Notes under the pieces: model-generated
Told to the model about the DNA's origin: nothing
Database searches by the model: none
What the model saw: only the letters and a program-made list of their open reading frames with translations
Made by a program: the position numbers and the translations under genes
Part shown: one piece after another, positions 1-12,869 of the stretch
Layout of the letters: the number at the start of each line of letters is the position of its first letter
How positions within the stretch are numbered: position 1 is the first letter of the stretch
NCBI GenBank assembly: GCA_963920705.1
Contig: OY987227.1
Coordinates: 19,679,434-19,743,433 of the forward strand
Direction: 5' to 3'
Source: Odiellus spinosus
Taxonomy: Eukaryota > Arthropoda > Arachnida > Opiliones > Phalangiidae
DNA: 64,000 nt

Positions 1-518
1 TTGGACGATGCGCCCCACGGTCGAATGTCAGCGACGAACTCCAGCCCAGACATAGCGTTAACTAAACAAGGATTCCAATGGCACTTTTGATTCTCTCGCG
101 CGAAACTTTGATAAATAAGGCATCCCGATTGTTCGTAATTCAAATCCGTCGTTGTTAAGTCCGAGCTAGTGGTGTTGGCCGAAGATGGGGCTCTTTTTGG
201 GGATGCATTCGGACTGGGAGTGGGCATTTTTAGGATTCCTCCCGGAGAATGTGGGGCTGGCGATTCTTGGTGGAAACTGGCGCGGCTGAAAGACGCTTTC
301 CTTCCGGCACTGCCGTTGTCCGAATCGACGACGAAGGTTATCGCCAGACATTCTGGGAATAATTGCACGCTGGTGGGATGATAACTCTCGCTGCCTCTCG
401 ACAACATTTCCATTCTTTGCTGTCCGCAGTTGTAGACAATCTTTCCAATGAACGATACAAAAGGAATATACGCGTTTAAAAGTACTTTCAATCTCGAAAA
501 CGCTTCACGTCTCACATG
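1..518 (-). CDS. Partial coding exon of an unrecognised gene, truncated by the window edge
   Basis: Read on the minus strand from a possible acceptor (TTATTATAG before position 518), one frame stays open for 172 codons to the window edge. It starts HVRREAFSRLKVLL, continues FIGKIVYNCGQQRMEMLSRG and SVQLFPECLAITFVVDSDNG, then passes through a low-complexity Ser/Pro-rich linker (around residues 85-120) and ends near GLEFVADIRPWGAS. Codon use and the globular-linker-globular layout look like real coding sequence. The overlapping frames here have worse composition. I do not recognise the family. The upstream exon and start were not found. The gene diverges from Clock, about 1.1 kb away. The open frame is well supported; the exon boundary at 518 is less sure because its pyrimidine tract is weak. 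Confidence 0.6.
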
Positions 519-1591
519 CTATAATAAATATCCGGTTTTCTCTTCTTCGAGAACGCGATTAGGCTTACTAATAACTTTCGGTACTTGCAAAGTTATCGAA
601 AACCTATCCTCTTTTTACGCGAAAAAGGCTGACGCGAAATATTATACGCATAAATAAAACTGAAAGGTATTTTTGATAAAACGCAGACACGAAGCAAAAA
701 CTTAAAATCTAACCACACTCCCGTCTTCCAGCATCTCTCTTCGGAAAATACAGAGAAGTCCGAGATGAAAGTCTATTTTCCCCCCTCCGACGCTATAGTC
801 ATCCTTGGCTTCCATTTCATTCCCCTCGCGTCTCATCTTTTTCGCGGAAAAAATGCGCGACTAGCGCCATCTATTTTCATTCTCGTAGGCCAAAACCAAA
901 ATAAAATAATAAAATTTGTGGAACGCCTAGCGCCATCTATGAAACAAAAATGACACATAGACTGTAATCCTAGTTGCAACCTTGTAAAGGGTTAGTTTTT
1001 CCTTGAAAAAATGTTTCTCTAGATGATGTTTGTTTCCTTTTAAGCTTGCTACAAAATCACAGTTCTATAAATATTTTAATATTGTTTAGTTTCGTAAATC
1101 TATCGTGTAATAATGGCGGATTCTGAAATCCAAGGATTCTCGCGTTGTTTACATAAAACTCACGGTTTTATTGGTTAATTATATTATAGTATGAAATTTT
1201 GGAAATTTCATAGTGTTATTAATTATTATACATCCTTACAGTAGTGTCTACGTTTCAAGGTAAATTTTAAGGAATAATGTAAATATAATTAGTACTAAGC
1301 CTAAGTTTCCAAAGATCCCCTTGTCCCCAAAGGGCCCAAACTCCCCATGCTTATTGCTTAGAAAAGAAGCCCATGGTTAATCTCTCTACCAGATGCCCCT
1401 AAGCAAAGGTTATAACCTTTGCCAAAAACACCAAATTCCTTGAATAATTAATCCTTTTAGCTCACGAATGACCGTATTTTCATTGTCATAGCAAGAAAAA
1501 TTAGATTTAACAAATGTCTCTTCTCTTTAGGCAGAAAGGGTTTGTACATTTGATAAAACTAAATAGTACTAATTACATTTGTTATTTTTAG
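519..1591. other. Intergenic/promoter interval between the left-edge gene and Clock
   Basis: AT-rich. A possible 5' non-coding Clock exon may end at 1259 (TTTCAAG before GTAAAT), and an acceptor precedes 1592. A short open frame starts at 1113 (MADSEIQGF) but soon stops. The word CTAGCGCCATCTAT occurs twice (about 861 and 928). No clear core promoter or circadian site was recognised. Confidence 0.3.
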
Positions 1592-1615
1592 ATAAACAAG
1601 CGGAAACAGTTCAAA

Positions 1616-4600
1616 ATGAAGCGTTCAAGTTCATCATTAAGCCAGAGGAAAGGGGATTACATGTAAGATTTAATTTGCAACGCAAAGTCTAAAGCGAAAA
1701 AAATAGTGGTCTATGTCTACAGTACAACAGCAATGATCTATCATGCTAATACAATATGGTTTAACCTAATCAAAAGCGTTGCATTGATGCAGTAAATGCA
1801 GGCAGATTCATATGCACTTTCAAACCATAAATATAACTTTAAAAAAAGAATCCGCTATAAAATTTAGTAACCCTTATTGCTGCAGAGTGGATTATACAAA
1901 TCTAAAATCAGAAAAAGGCTGGTTTTCTAGATACATATATACATATATTTATATAAGTATTAATATAACTCTATAATTACGAGAAAGATGAGACTAAAAG
2001 GTATAGGCTTTTACAGTTGCAGCCATTTAAAATGAAAAGATTTATAGAAATTAACTAACATCAATTATTAGACTTTAAAAAAAAACATGAATCCCCTAAA
2101 TACATAATAAGATTAGATGATAATTCTATCAGTTTAAGGGAGAATACAGCTAGACAAGTGATTTTCTATCAATTCCGATATATGAGACGTTTGGTTTTGC
2201 TTTTTCTTTGGACAGAAAATCCCGTAACTTGAGTGAAAAAAAGCGAAGAGATCAATTTAATATGTTAATCAACGAGCTTTGTTCAATGGTCTCGACCAAT
2301 AATAGAAAAATGGATAAATCCACAGTACTTCGCTCTACAATCACGTTTTTAGAAAACCATAGCAGTATATATAACTTTATAATTAAATAAATTGAATATT
2401 AAATGTTACGCATTAACTGTTTATATAATATATTCAGATGTTAATGTTCAATCTGAGACTGCGGAGGTGCAAGAAAATTGGAAACCTTCTTTTTTATCTA
2501 ATGAAGAATTCACTCATTTAATGCTAGAGGTATAAACCTTAAAAACTATAACAAATCTTGAAACAAGTTTAAAATCTTATTGATATATTTCATCCCCTAA
2601 TGGATGGATTATAGTAGACATGAAAATCCAATTTAAATAGGAGAATAACTAAATTTCTTAAAAAGCTGTGAAAGGTTAGAGTAAAATGAACTGCGTGAGT
2701 TTTGCACGAGAGGTCCAACATTAAAAGTATATCACGCTGTTAGAACAGACGTTTCCAAATCATGTCATTAGAATTTCATGGTTGGATTAATGGTACCCCA
2801 AAATGTTAATTTTTTCAAGCTTTATTATTTGGATATGTAAGATTTTAATAATATAATTGATATTTTAGAATAAAAATTTTACGCTTTTCAAAAAATATTT
2901 CCTAACCCTTTAATTATTAATAACTGTTGTTAAATTGAGAAATGTTTCTGTTATATATTTTCAAATTAAAGCCATGATTAGTACCATTAATATTTCTTTG
3001 CTTAATTAGATATCAAGTATAAATTAGTAACATCATGATAAATAAAAGATATTCTACATTTAAAATTAAATTTTCTTTTGGTTAAACAGATTATAGTTAT
3101 TCTTATTTTTTCATGTCTACTATACTTCCCTGATTATATAAGCGAGAACACATTGACGAAACACGAGAATATAGGAACAGGCAGGTTACATCAAGTCATA
3201 CTGTTGACAAGCTATCTCTAGTAAGATAGTTGTGGCGGAAAAAATCGAACATTACGGCACTAAAGCTCAATTTTATCTTCCTACATTCTCTAGTTTCATT
3301 AATGGGTTCTTGGTTTAAGCCAATAAAATATTAGGTTTGGTAACACTCAAGCCATTTTCTATTATATTTAAAGGCATTAGATGGATTTATAATCGTTTTC
3401 TCCGTAACTGGGAGAATTTTATACATGTCAGAAAGCGTGACTTCGTTGCTCGGTTACATGCCAGTAATTATAACTTTTCTTTAAATAAATGTGAAATCTA
3501 TCTTGATTATGAAGTGATAAACTGATTAAATCAATATTCCAGAATGATTTGAGTTCCTCCATATACGAAGTAATCCATGAAAGTGATAAACCGTCGTTGT
3601 ACAAACTCTTAAATAGTGCGCCTAACGCTAATGATATGGGCCACTTGGACAGCTTTAGTGACAATTGCGTTTCAATAATGGTTCATATGAAACACGGGCC
3701 AATTTACTCCACCGAATCCCCCACTTACGAACTTGTGCGTTTAATGGGTACATTCCATCAGTGGAATAATCCACAAACTTCCAACGATGGTGAAACACAA
3801 CACAGTGTTTTTCAAAACCGTAAAACATTCACTCAAATTACTTTTTTCCCTAGCATCTAGCATATGCACGGACTATGACAGTAATAGTTGCGGTAGCGCT
3901 TGTTCTCCAGGAAATAGCGAATGGCGATCTTGTTTCGTTGCCATGGCGAGATTTCAAAACCCGCAGCTTTTAAGAGAAATGACAGTATCTGATGGTTCCA
4001 AGAAAGAATTTACATCAAGACACAGCTTGGAATGGAAATTCTTATTTTTGGATCATAGGTTTGAACTTTAATACTAGTTACCAATTTCTTCTTGGGGGAA
4101 AAAATTCTCAAAAATCTCATATGTATTTTGGTTTCTTAAAGGGCACCACCAATAATTGGTTATTTACCATTTGAAGTACTGGGAACCTCTGGTTATGATT
4201 ATTTTCATATAGACGACTTAGATAAGATAGCGGCGTGTCACGAAGCTTGTAATTAATTATATGTTTAACTAAGAAAGGATAGAAGTTACATTGGGAATTG
4301 GTCTATGGATACATGAGAATTCCCAGTGTAACTTCTATTCTTTTTTTGGTTTAACTATTTGAATCTAGCAGGTTTGGTAATAACAATTCGTCCATTTTCT
4401 TACAGTAATGCAAACTGGAGAAGGGACATCGTGTTTTTATAGATTCCTTACAAAAGGACAGCAATGGATATGGATACAGACGCGATATTTTATAACGTAT
4501 CATCAATGGAATTCTAAACCGGAGTTCATAGTTTGTACGCACAGTGTTGTTAGGTATGTTTGGTATATAATTGTGGAAAGTACTATCTATATTATGGTGA

Positions 4601-6734
4601 TAATTATTTTTTCTTTCATCAGTTATGAAGATGTTCAAAACAGTATAATAAAAGAGAAGAAAATAAAAATGGCCGAAGAAGGAACGGTGAAAATGAATTA
4701 TTCACCACATCTTAACAATTCCAACCTCAATCAGTCATCATCGCATTGTTCTAAAAGCAGCGTATCATCTAAATATTCGGCAATATCTTACGGTAATTCA
4801 TGTTTATTTCAATTCCCTTGATCTATTTCATTTAATCCATAATCAATTTCGCTTTTTTGTGTCATTTTATTTTGCCCACTATATAATGTGCTCTCTCTTG
4901 GAGAAATTACTTTCAAGAGCTGTAATGGTCTTATGGCCCTAGCTTTACTCAAAAAAACCAAAAAGAAAAAAGATTTTAAATCAGCCTAAATTTAGAATTC
5001 TTACTATAAAAATTAGGCATGGGCGAGTAGTACTTTTAAGAGTATCGAGTATCAACGAACGAGTATTTGACGTACAGTCAAGTATTGAGTAGTTTGACCT
5101 TGGATAATCTTCAAGTAGTAGAGTACCCGCGAGTATTTAACTCTAATCTTACTAACAAGATGGGTTTGTTTTAAGTTTCATCTAGCATGAGGACATCAGC
5201 TAACCACGAACAAAATCAACGACAACAATCTGAGAATAATCAAGCGAAAGGAGTCGCGAGATCTTCCAACTCTAACCTGACTGATAAAAGGTCAATAAAT
5301 AGCTCCTTGTCAGAAACAAATGAAACTTGTCCAATAGGTGAGCAGTCGCTGCCTATTGAGAGTAGCAACATTAATATTGCGGACCAGAGAGACAGTAATT
5401 ATATGGTGGAAGATCCAAACCCCTCGCAAAGAATGGTTCAAAATGCTCATCACCCCCTATTGACAGTCTCAACTCCAAATATGATGGAAATGATCAATCC
5501 CACTATCATAACAAATCTAACGACACCAATTCATCAAGATATGGGGGTAAATATCACCTCCAATTTTATAACCTGTCACCATAAAGTTACGAATCGTTAA
5601 TAGTTTTGCCCAATAATATTAGCGAGTAAAATGAAGGGCACATCTACATTAACCATCTATGTTCTAATTGCAGCAGCAACAGCAAAACATAATGAGTGAT
5701 AGACAAAATATGAACAGTGTTGATATAAACGGTGGCAATCAGTCTGATGTACAAGAGTACCTTACGAGAAGGCGACAACTTTTGCAACAACAAATCATGT
5801 TTCAACAAGAGGAACTAAGGAGGGTTTCGGAACAACTGATGCTGGTTCAGTTTGTAGCCCCTAATTTAGCCGTCACGACTATTCCGTGCCAGGCTAATGG
5901 CTTGGCCACTATGACAATAGCCGCGAATTCGGGCAACCCCTCTCTGATTCAAACTGGACATTCGCCTTTAGTGTCCACTCCAGGGGTACATATAGGTGTG
6001 CAACATCCACAATTACTAGCTCCACAACTGGTACTACAACCTCAAGCCATCATTGCCGAAACAGCCACTTCTTCTTCAATTCCAAAAACCACCATATCAA
6101 CTACTACACCGCTGATAGGTCAACCGGTAAGAGGATGTTATAAAAAAATATTTCCTGTGAGAAAGATAGAGCTAAAAGGGGGTCGTGAACTATCACTAAA
6201 GCCAGCCAAATATTCCTTCTTTATACTGTATATTTATTCCTAAATAACCTAAAAACATTATCAAAACTTGCCAAAGGATTCATGGTAATTAGGCTTGAAG
6301 AATTTTGTCATTTATTTCAAAAGGACTCATTTACTGATGCCAATGAGAGTGTCTTTGAAATGGGGCATGAAATGAAAGAGATGTTTGTTAGAAATAAAGT
6401 GCACTTGAGTTAATTTAACTTTTCTCAAGAATTACTCTTACAGTCTAAAATATTTTTGAAACGGATTTAGGCTTAGCGAGTCTAGTTTGCGACTTTGATT
6501 ATTAATTGTAAACGACAGCAAAATCTTTGGTGAGTTTTGATATGATTTTTACGCGTACTATTACAATTTCCTTTATGTAATGTATCCCTTTATTAATTAA
6601 TATATGGTTTCTTACAGGGCTGTATTCAAGTTTTACCTCCTACAACACATCTAATGCCTCTTCCCTTATCTCAAGAACAAGCCCAGGTGGTCTTTGCTCA
6701 AAGATTTCCTACACCGCCTCAACATTCCCTTTGA
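1616..6734 (+). CDS. Clk: Circadian locomoter output cycles protein CLOCK (bHLH-PAS activator), 12 exons
   Basis: Exons joined by GT..AG sites and matching phases: 1616-1662, 2216-2364, 2438-2529, 3374-3463, 3543-3789, 3854-4058, 4142-4248, 4406-4553, 4623-4792, 5200-5546, 5674-6126, 6618-6734 (2172 nt, 723 aa). The bHLH (about residues 17-68) has [15 protein letters not shown] and [17 protein letters not shown] spans exons 4-6 ([20 protein letters not shown], then a helix region starting [15 protein letters not shown]). PAS-B (about 245-362) has [36 protein letters not shown] and [12 protein letters not shown]. The tail is Gln/Ser-rich, with a helical stretch near residues 561-593 ([12 protein letters not shown]) like the vertebrate exon-19 coiled coil, and ends in [13 protein letters not shown] pairs with CYCLE/BMAL on CACGTG E-boxes in the nucleus. 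The exact start is unsure: the frame is open back to an acceptor at 1591, so an upstream coding exon is possible. Confidence 0.95.
3374..3463 (+). CDS. Clk: Clock exon 4: first half of PAS-A, 30 codons
   Basis: This 90-nt exon is easy to miss because no long open frame covers it. It follows the acceptor ATTTAAAG and ends at CCA before GTAATT, in phase 0 at both ends. It encodes [20 protein letters not shown] then [10 protein letters not shown], the first PAS-A strands of CLOCK proteins, and it joins the preceding exon (ending LMLE) and the next (starting NDLSS) without a gap in the family pattern. Confidence 0.92.
4272..4348. mobile_element. 77-bp hairpin MITE in Clock intron 7
   Basis: Arms 4274-4299 and 4318-4343 are inverted complements over 26 bp with two mismatches (core AGAAGTTACA/TGTAACTTCT), with an 18-nt loop. 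The 9-bp word GTTTAACTA flanks the hairpin directly at 4263-4271 and 4349-4357, as a target-site duplication would. This points to a miniature inverted-repeat element of a superfamily making 9-bp duplications. The stem-loop dimensions would also fit a microRNA precursor. Confidence 0.7.
5014..5146. repeat. CGAGTA-rich element in Clock intron 9
   Basis: Starts TAGGCATGGGCGAGTAG and holds many GAGTA/AGTATCGAGTA words. The same vocabulary, in reverse orientation, ends the array at 12.87-13.51 kb (TAGGGCTGTGCGAGTA on the minus strand). The intron (4793-5199) is otherwise unremarkable. Confidence 0.5.
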
Positions 6735-7829
6735 TGAAGGAATAAATGGGAGGAAAAATTACTTTTTTATAGGTCTAGCGACTAAATTGCATATCACTTT
6801 TTTTATTCTTCTAAAAGAATAAATTTTAACGTTAAAAGTAGCAAATTAGGGAACAAACAGACCTATTTTGTTAAAAAATGAAGCTATTTAATGATGAATA
6901 GGAGCCAAAAAAGTTTTATTTTGGCAACAGATTCGGACGCTTAAGCCAATGAGAAAGTTGTAATATATTTGATACAAAAATCATTTTATAAGAAATCTGT
7001 ATAAAATTGACCGTCCAATTAGTTTAAATTTTAAGGTTTTTAGTTAAAAAAAAAAAGTTTATATAAAACAAAGAGTTATATTTGTTATGATTTAGAAATG
7101 GGACCATTACTATAATTATCTAAGAACCTAAAAGTTTTTTTTTAAACTTTTTAGGGTTAAAAATATATATAAAATAGTGCCATAAGGATTTAAAAAACCT
7201 TTCGGGTTGTAAAATAATGTTAATAGTAGTATTATACCAAACTAATATGATTTTTATGTACATGGACTACGTGCCCTTTCTATAGAGAAATCTAACGGAA
7301 TGAATACTACAGTATATATTTAGATGTTAAACAATTTAGATTTCTCCTTCATGAAGGAAGAGGGAGATATTTAAATTTTTGTGCCTCTCTGGTTTATCTA
7401 CATTCAGATCTATCTGCCTTATTTCAATATTCCCCTAGCTTTCACCAAGTCACAGATTCTATTGCAGTGATTTCTCCCACCCCAAACTTCAGAAGTTTCT
7501 AAACAGCAGGCGCCCTGCATCACTTACGTTGTGAAGTATATATTTTGGCCACACACATACTCATTGGAATGTGAGTTAGATAGGGTTGTGATTAGATAAA
7601 AAATTATCATTTACTATCTCCATCACAGTTAAAATAAATTTTTAGCATAAAATTTCGTTTAAAATATCTCTGAATTAAGTAACACTTATACAAGCTAATT
7701 CACTATAGTATTCGTCCTAGACAAAGTGTCATAGGTTTACATTCCTCTCAGAAGTTAGAATGGACTTTATTTTTTATATTTGTTGTTATTTGAGTTAAAT
7801 TTGGAATTAAAGGATAAATTATGGACCCC
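6735..7829 (+). other. Clock 3' flank / probable 3' UTR
   Basis: AT-rich sequence after the TGA. AATAAA words lie close to the stop (about 6742 and 6822) and could direct polyadenylation. No coding frame of interest. Confidence 0.35.
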
Positions 7830-8003
7830 TTACCGAAAAACGTTAGTCTGATGTGAAGAGGTCCTCAAGAACACAGCAAATGTTTTGGGGAAGTCTTTAA
7901 GACCACACCAAGAATTCTTGACTTAATGGAAGACTTCCCCAAGACTACGTAAGACACCCGAAAGACTTCCCCAAGACCTCTTAAGCCTAACTTTTTTTGG
8001 TAA
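7830..8003. mobile_element. Foldback MITE-like repeat, 174 bp
   Basis: The ends are inverted copies: TTACCGAAAAACGTTAG at the left and CTAACTTTTTTTGGTAA at the right (15 of 17), with inner AAGAGGTC/GACCTCTT also paired. The interior has GGGGAAGTCTT/AAGACTTCCCC inverted words and a repeated AGACTTCCCCAAGAC. No clean target duplication was found. Confidence 0.55.
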
Positions 8004-11000
8004 TGGACAAATGGGGAGTCAAGTCTGATAAAGAGTTATTTTTTACTGCCCATGTAATTTTAAATAACTAGGAGAGTAGGTTTTTATAGGATCCACAGGA
8101 AATTTATCCACATGTTTATGACATTAAAGAGTTTAAGCCACTCCTTAAACTCCCTATTTATAGAGAAAACTTATGGGTATAAAGAGACCTTTTTGCTTAC
8201 AAAAACTAATACCCTCTGAAATTCAGCACTGATTTGTGCTTGATCGTGCCACGTTAGATAAATCAAGGAGGCATGAAGTATACAAATAAATTATGGGCTT
8301 TGAAACATATCATATTGAAGAGGTTTTTATATAAATTTTAAATTGCGCAAAATTCCTAGCCAAAGCTTAGGAGATATATTAAATATCTAAATATAATGGC
8401 GGAGCTTTAAAGGTATTTACTCAAAATGTGTGTGTATTGGTGATACACGAAAAAAATCCCAGTTATTTTTTAAATTGTTGTAATTTGTTGATATGAAAAT
8501 AAGTTTATACTGGTCGATAAAACGTATGTATAGAACGTGTGAATCTCTATATTATTTGTTTTAAAATACCCAAAAAATAAATTCCTTTCACTATGGATGT
8601 GTCACGCGATAAGGGATTTGACACTTTCCATTTTTGTGTATGAAATTTTAAGACTGGAGAGATTTTCTAGCTATTTTTGGAAAGATAATAATTGAATTGA
8701 GGTTAAAGCATACTCGATTTTTGAAAGCTTATTTTTGCAATATACTACATTTTCTTTCCTATTTAAAAAGAAAAAGACTGCTAAAATCACAAGCAAAATG
8801 AGCTACCTTATTTTTTTTTTTTATTACTAAAAAAAAACAAGTTAAAAGCGTATTATTAAAAGAATTAAGCCAGCAATTTCTTCCACAAGTTATAGATTGG
8901 GATCATTTTTAACAGCCACCCCAGTGACGTTTATTTCCCGGGAAACAGTGCATGTCTAGCCAATACAATACATTCGTCTGAAAAAGAGATATTCAAGTTT
9001 ACAATTTTGGGATTTAGGCACATTCTCCAAACCAGGAGTCAATTGATCACTATGGTCGCAAGTTATCATATTCTCAACTTCGCCTGATACGGAAGCTTTC
9101 GCATGGTCTTTTTCTCCGAAGTACTTACTCCAGATAGTTCTACCTTTTTATATTAAAACTAACATAGATTACGTTCCAGAATCAAATTACGTCATTAATA
9201 AGAAAAATAAAATATATTTTTGGCATTTTAATTTTGAATTTTATTATGAAAAAAAAACCGAAAAATTTAATCCCTAGGCCTTCAAAAACAACAGTGACAG
9301 CCTGATTTTAATTGGAAGAAATCGTTGGCTACTTCATTTAAAGCTGAAATCAAACATTCCACTCTTGCATATCCTAATTAAGAAATACCATTCATGCAGT
9401 GAAGTATTTTCTTAGAATGAGAATAGTCAATGTAGTTTCAATATTAAGAAATGTAGAAATCTGGAAGACGTATATGTAAAGTCTTGTGGGAAAAAAAAAA
9501 TAGTTATTGCTGAAAATTTAAGTAGATTTTCACTGTAATCCTCATGAAGTTTCATTCATATTTTCTACGATGAGTTTATGTTTTTAAAAACTCACAGCCT
9601 CAACCTAGGTTTAAAAATATACCTCCAACCTTAACTTATGTTAGAAAATGCTCTTGTTACGCATAAAAGCTAGCTAGTAGAATGTTGGTTCAGTTTGCTT
9701 TGTTATTGCTACTTTGGGAAAAGTTAATGGGGTCCATCGTTTCTTTTATTTTTCAATACTCAACTAAGTGTGATATTACTGAAAAAGTGTATTCATGTTT
9801 TCCATGAAATTGTATACTAATTGTTATGTATGAAAAATATATATAAAAATATTCTATATACACCATATATTTCTATTGAATGTTTTAGTTTCGCAGCACA
9901 TTGTTTCAAAACTAATTAAAGCACCTTAAGCGGCTATGTTGATCACATGTGAAAGTCTCTTCTCTGAAGTACGCCAAATATGTTAGGCAAAGGCTGGAAC
10001 CAGCCAGAAGTCTTATTTAAATCCCCCTTTGTGTTACAAGTTTACTCATTAGTCTCGTAATGTTAACAACGTTTATCCATCCAAGTTTTGCCATTGACTA
10101 AAGAATTCACTATCAAAAATATGGACAAGTAGTCTTTGAAAAAAGTAGGCTCATATTAGGCATGTTTTTCATTACGCACGGTTAAAATAATAAATGTAAC
10201 GTATGTTTAGAAATATCCAAATTTTTTTTATTTCGATATGTTTATTTGACTATTCCTAAAAGGTATAAAACTACGATTTTTTTTTTTATATAGGAAAATA
10301 TCAATTTATATTTTAGAACAGCAGAACAAATATGAAGACAGTAAAAGTGTCGGCCAAGATTGTTGACCAACAGTTAGCAGTAATCGTCTCCATGTTTCTT
10401 TCTCGTTTTCATTAAGCTCGATTGAATAATCTGACATTTCGTTGGTTTCTTGGCCATCTGACAAATATTAACTTTTTTGTTTTGACATGGTTGGATTAAG
10501 TTTTTCCGAAGGGATAATTAATTGATGGAGTTTAGTGAAATTACCCATTGTTTTGGATAAATTGGCGGAAAAGGGCTAGATTACAAATTGCTCGGGTAGT
10601 AACTGGTCACTAGGAGCAATATTGCACTGCTGGAAGCATACTGAATTTAATTTCCATTGAAAATTTTATGTACAGGGTGTAATCCATCCTTTGCTTTAAT
10701 TTCCCAATATTTTTGCTCCATGGTTGCAAAAATATTTTCCCAATGGAAAATAGAATCAATATTTCATACCCGTAGCAAGTTAGAGTGAACAATCTTTCAC
10801 CCTTTTGCCAAAAACTATCCCGGAGAAGTTTATCGAAAAGTTTACAGGAAGTCATATACACCTCTAAAGGAGAGTTTTTCAGCCAGGGCAGAATTAAAAT
10901 TTTTTGGCTACTGGACCCAAAATTGCTTATTCAAGCCCTGAGTGGGAAGGTAATTGCAACTCCAAATCAGATATTTGGCAAACGTGCCCCAACAACATAC

Positions 11001-12869
11001 CAGTTGAGATAGGATGAACTTTATTGCGGTCAGATAATCTTCTAGGACCAAGAACTAAAGAATTTTTGGCTAAGAATAGTATTGTAGACTTCAATTTAGA
11101 AAACCCCTCAGAATCGAGTATTTGTTTCTTGATAATGAGTTCATTGGGCTCTGAGAGAGAAACATCTTGATCACTTTCGCTCTTCAACCATCTCACTATG
11201 TCTTCAAAATCATTGTGAAACTGAGCAACTCCTATGGGGCTATCAAGATAGTTTTTTTACATTTCATAAATGTTGAACTAATAACATAGAAAATATGGTA
11301 AAATCAATTGAAGCTTCAGCTGGTGTCCCAAACCAAACTGGGTCTATTCAACTTCCCGTAATCATTTTTTTTTTTTTTTTTTTTTTTTTAATCATAGGTC
11401 GTGCCATATTCCAACCAGACTAAAACGCGAGTCTGTTATTTAGTCATTACTATTTTTGTTGGTTGCCAAAAGGAGATCAAGCTACTGGAAGTAGAGATGC
11501 CCCAGTTTAAGCTCAGCAAACCCTGTCTCCTAAAAATTGTGCAGCTCCTATTCCTTTTACTATATTTTCTAAGCTAACAACATCATTGAAACACGAGCTT
11601 GTACCTGAATCTGACATTGTTTTTCTTTGATAGAAAGTAATCCATCCAAGCATTGGCTATGGCATCTCCCAATTTAATTACAGATTTTGATCGGATGGGG
11701 CAACTTGCGACGCAAGAGAGAGCTTTCAGCTTAGGGTTCATAGTTTCCAACATAAGCAGTTCTTTGTACGTGCTTACTAATTTAGATTCTGAATTGTTAG
11801 AACCAAACTGATTAGGTTATGATTAAGAACATCTCAACCATGCATTGTGTAAATGTTAAATAAACATGCCGGGTTACGCAAGATTCGTTTTAAACAAAAG
11901 GATGCAATGTTCGTGTCTGTGATTTTTTTGGAGCAAAAATTAACCACCGTAACCTTTCTTCTTGCGACGCCAGTACCGCATTTTTGGCATTCCAACTTCC
12001 ATAATATCAATCACTTCTTTGTACATTTTAGAATAGATTTTTTGAGGCATTTCTTCAAAAATTAACTGCACATCCAATGATTTTTTATTAAAATAATGAC
12101 TATAGACTATTTCACCCTACTTTGCCAGTGCATATGAAACTACACTATCCATTATCTCTTATATGTTAGATAAGAGTTTCAAGCTAAAGCAGGAGATATT
12201 TTTTGAAAAACGCGGAGTGAGGTTACTTCGTTCATTGTTAAGTTTAACGTCACTGCAACGTTTTTCAAAAAGCTTTCGCTGTCTTAGCTTGAGATACTTT
12301 AAAAGGAAGCTCAGATTTGGGTTTTTGCTGACAAATCAAGATGAAATAAAACTCCACTATTTAAACTATTACCTGCAAAATGCTTTTTTGTTGCGGTAGA
12401 CACCAAAAAGTTTCAAAACCATATGGCAGTAAAGAGGAAGAGAAATGAATACAGTCCAAAAGCTCACTGGCTCGCTTTTAACAATTAATTAACCATACTT
12501 AGTTTGTCAATGAAGATGTAAAAATAAATTAATTTCTGGCAGATAAATATTCACAAGATTAAAACTAAAATAACCGGTCTTATTTAAATTCAAGTGTTTC
12601 CATGGTTACCAGCACTTTGAATTAGAACTCACTGAGACTATGAATCCCAAGATCCGTTCATAAATAACAGAGCAAAAAATTTTCAAAGATCATTCAAGTT
12701 TGCATCATTTCCAAAATATTTATTAGATTGCTTTAAATGGTTGAAATGCGTGTCAAACTCAAACACAAGTATGAAAAAAATAAATACTTCAATAAATAAG
12801 GCAAGAGCCAGTTTCAAGGTATTCCATTAAAAAGTATGAGTGTGGCACTGTGTGGCAATTCAGATATTT
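8004..12869. other. Intergenic, with decayed coding-like remnants at 11.0-12.2 kb
   Basis: Mostly AT-rich with homopolymers (8811-8821 T, 11366-11390 T). On the minus strand, about 12105-11950 reads GEIVYSHYFNKKSLD, then EEMPQKIYSKMYKEVIDIM, then MPKMRYWRRKKKGYGG and a stop. About 11775-11600 reads RSKSVIKLGDAIANAWMDYF. Both look protein-like but are broken by stops and I cannot assign them. A dead transposon or gene fragment is likely. No intact gene seen. Confidence 0.3.

Noticed and set aside
3125-3240. [20 protein letters not shown] as the PAS-A start of CLOCK
   Set aside because: Superficially similar to PAS strands, but the real in-phase exon at 3374-3463 matches the family far better and has proper splice sites.
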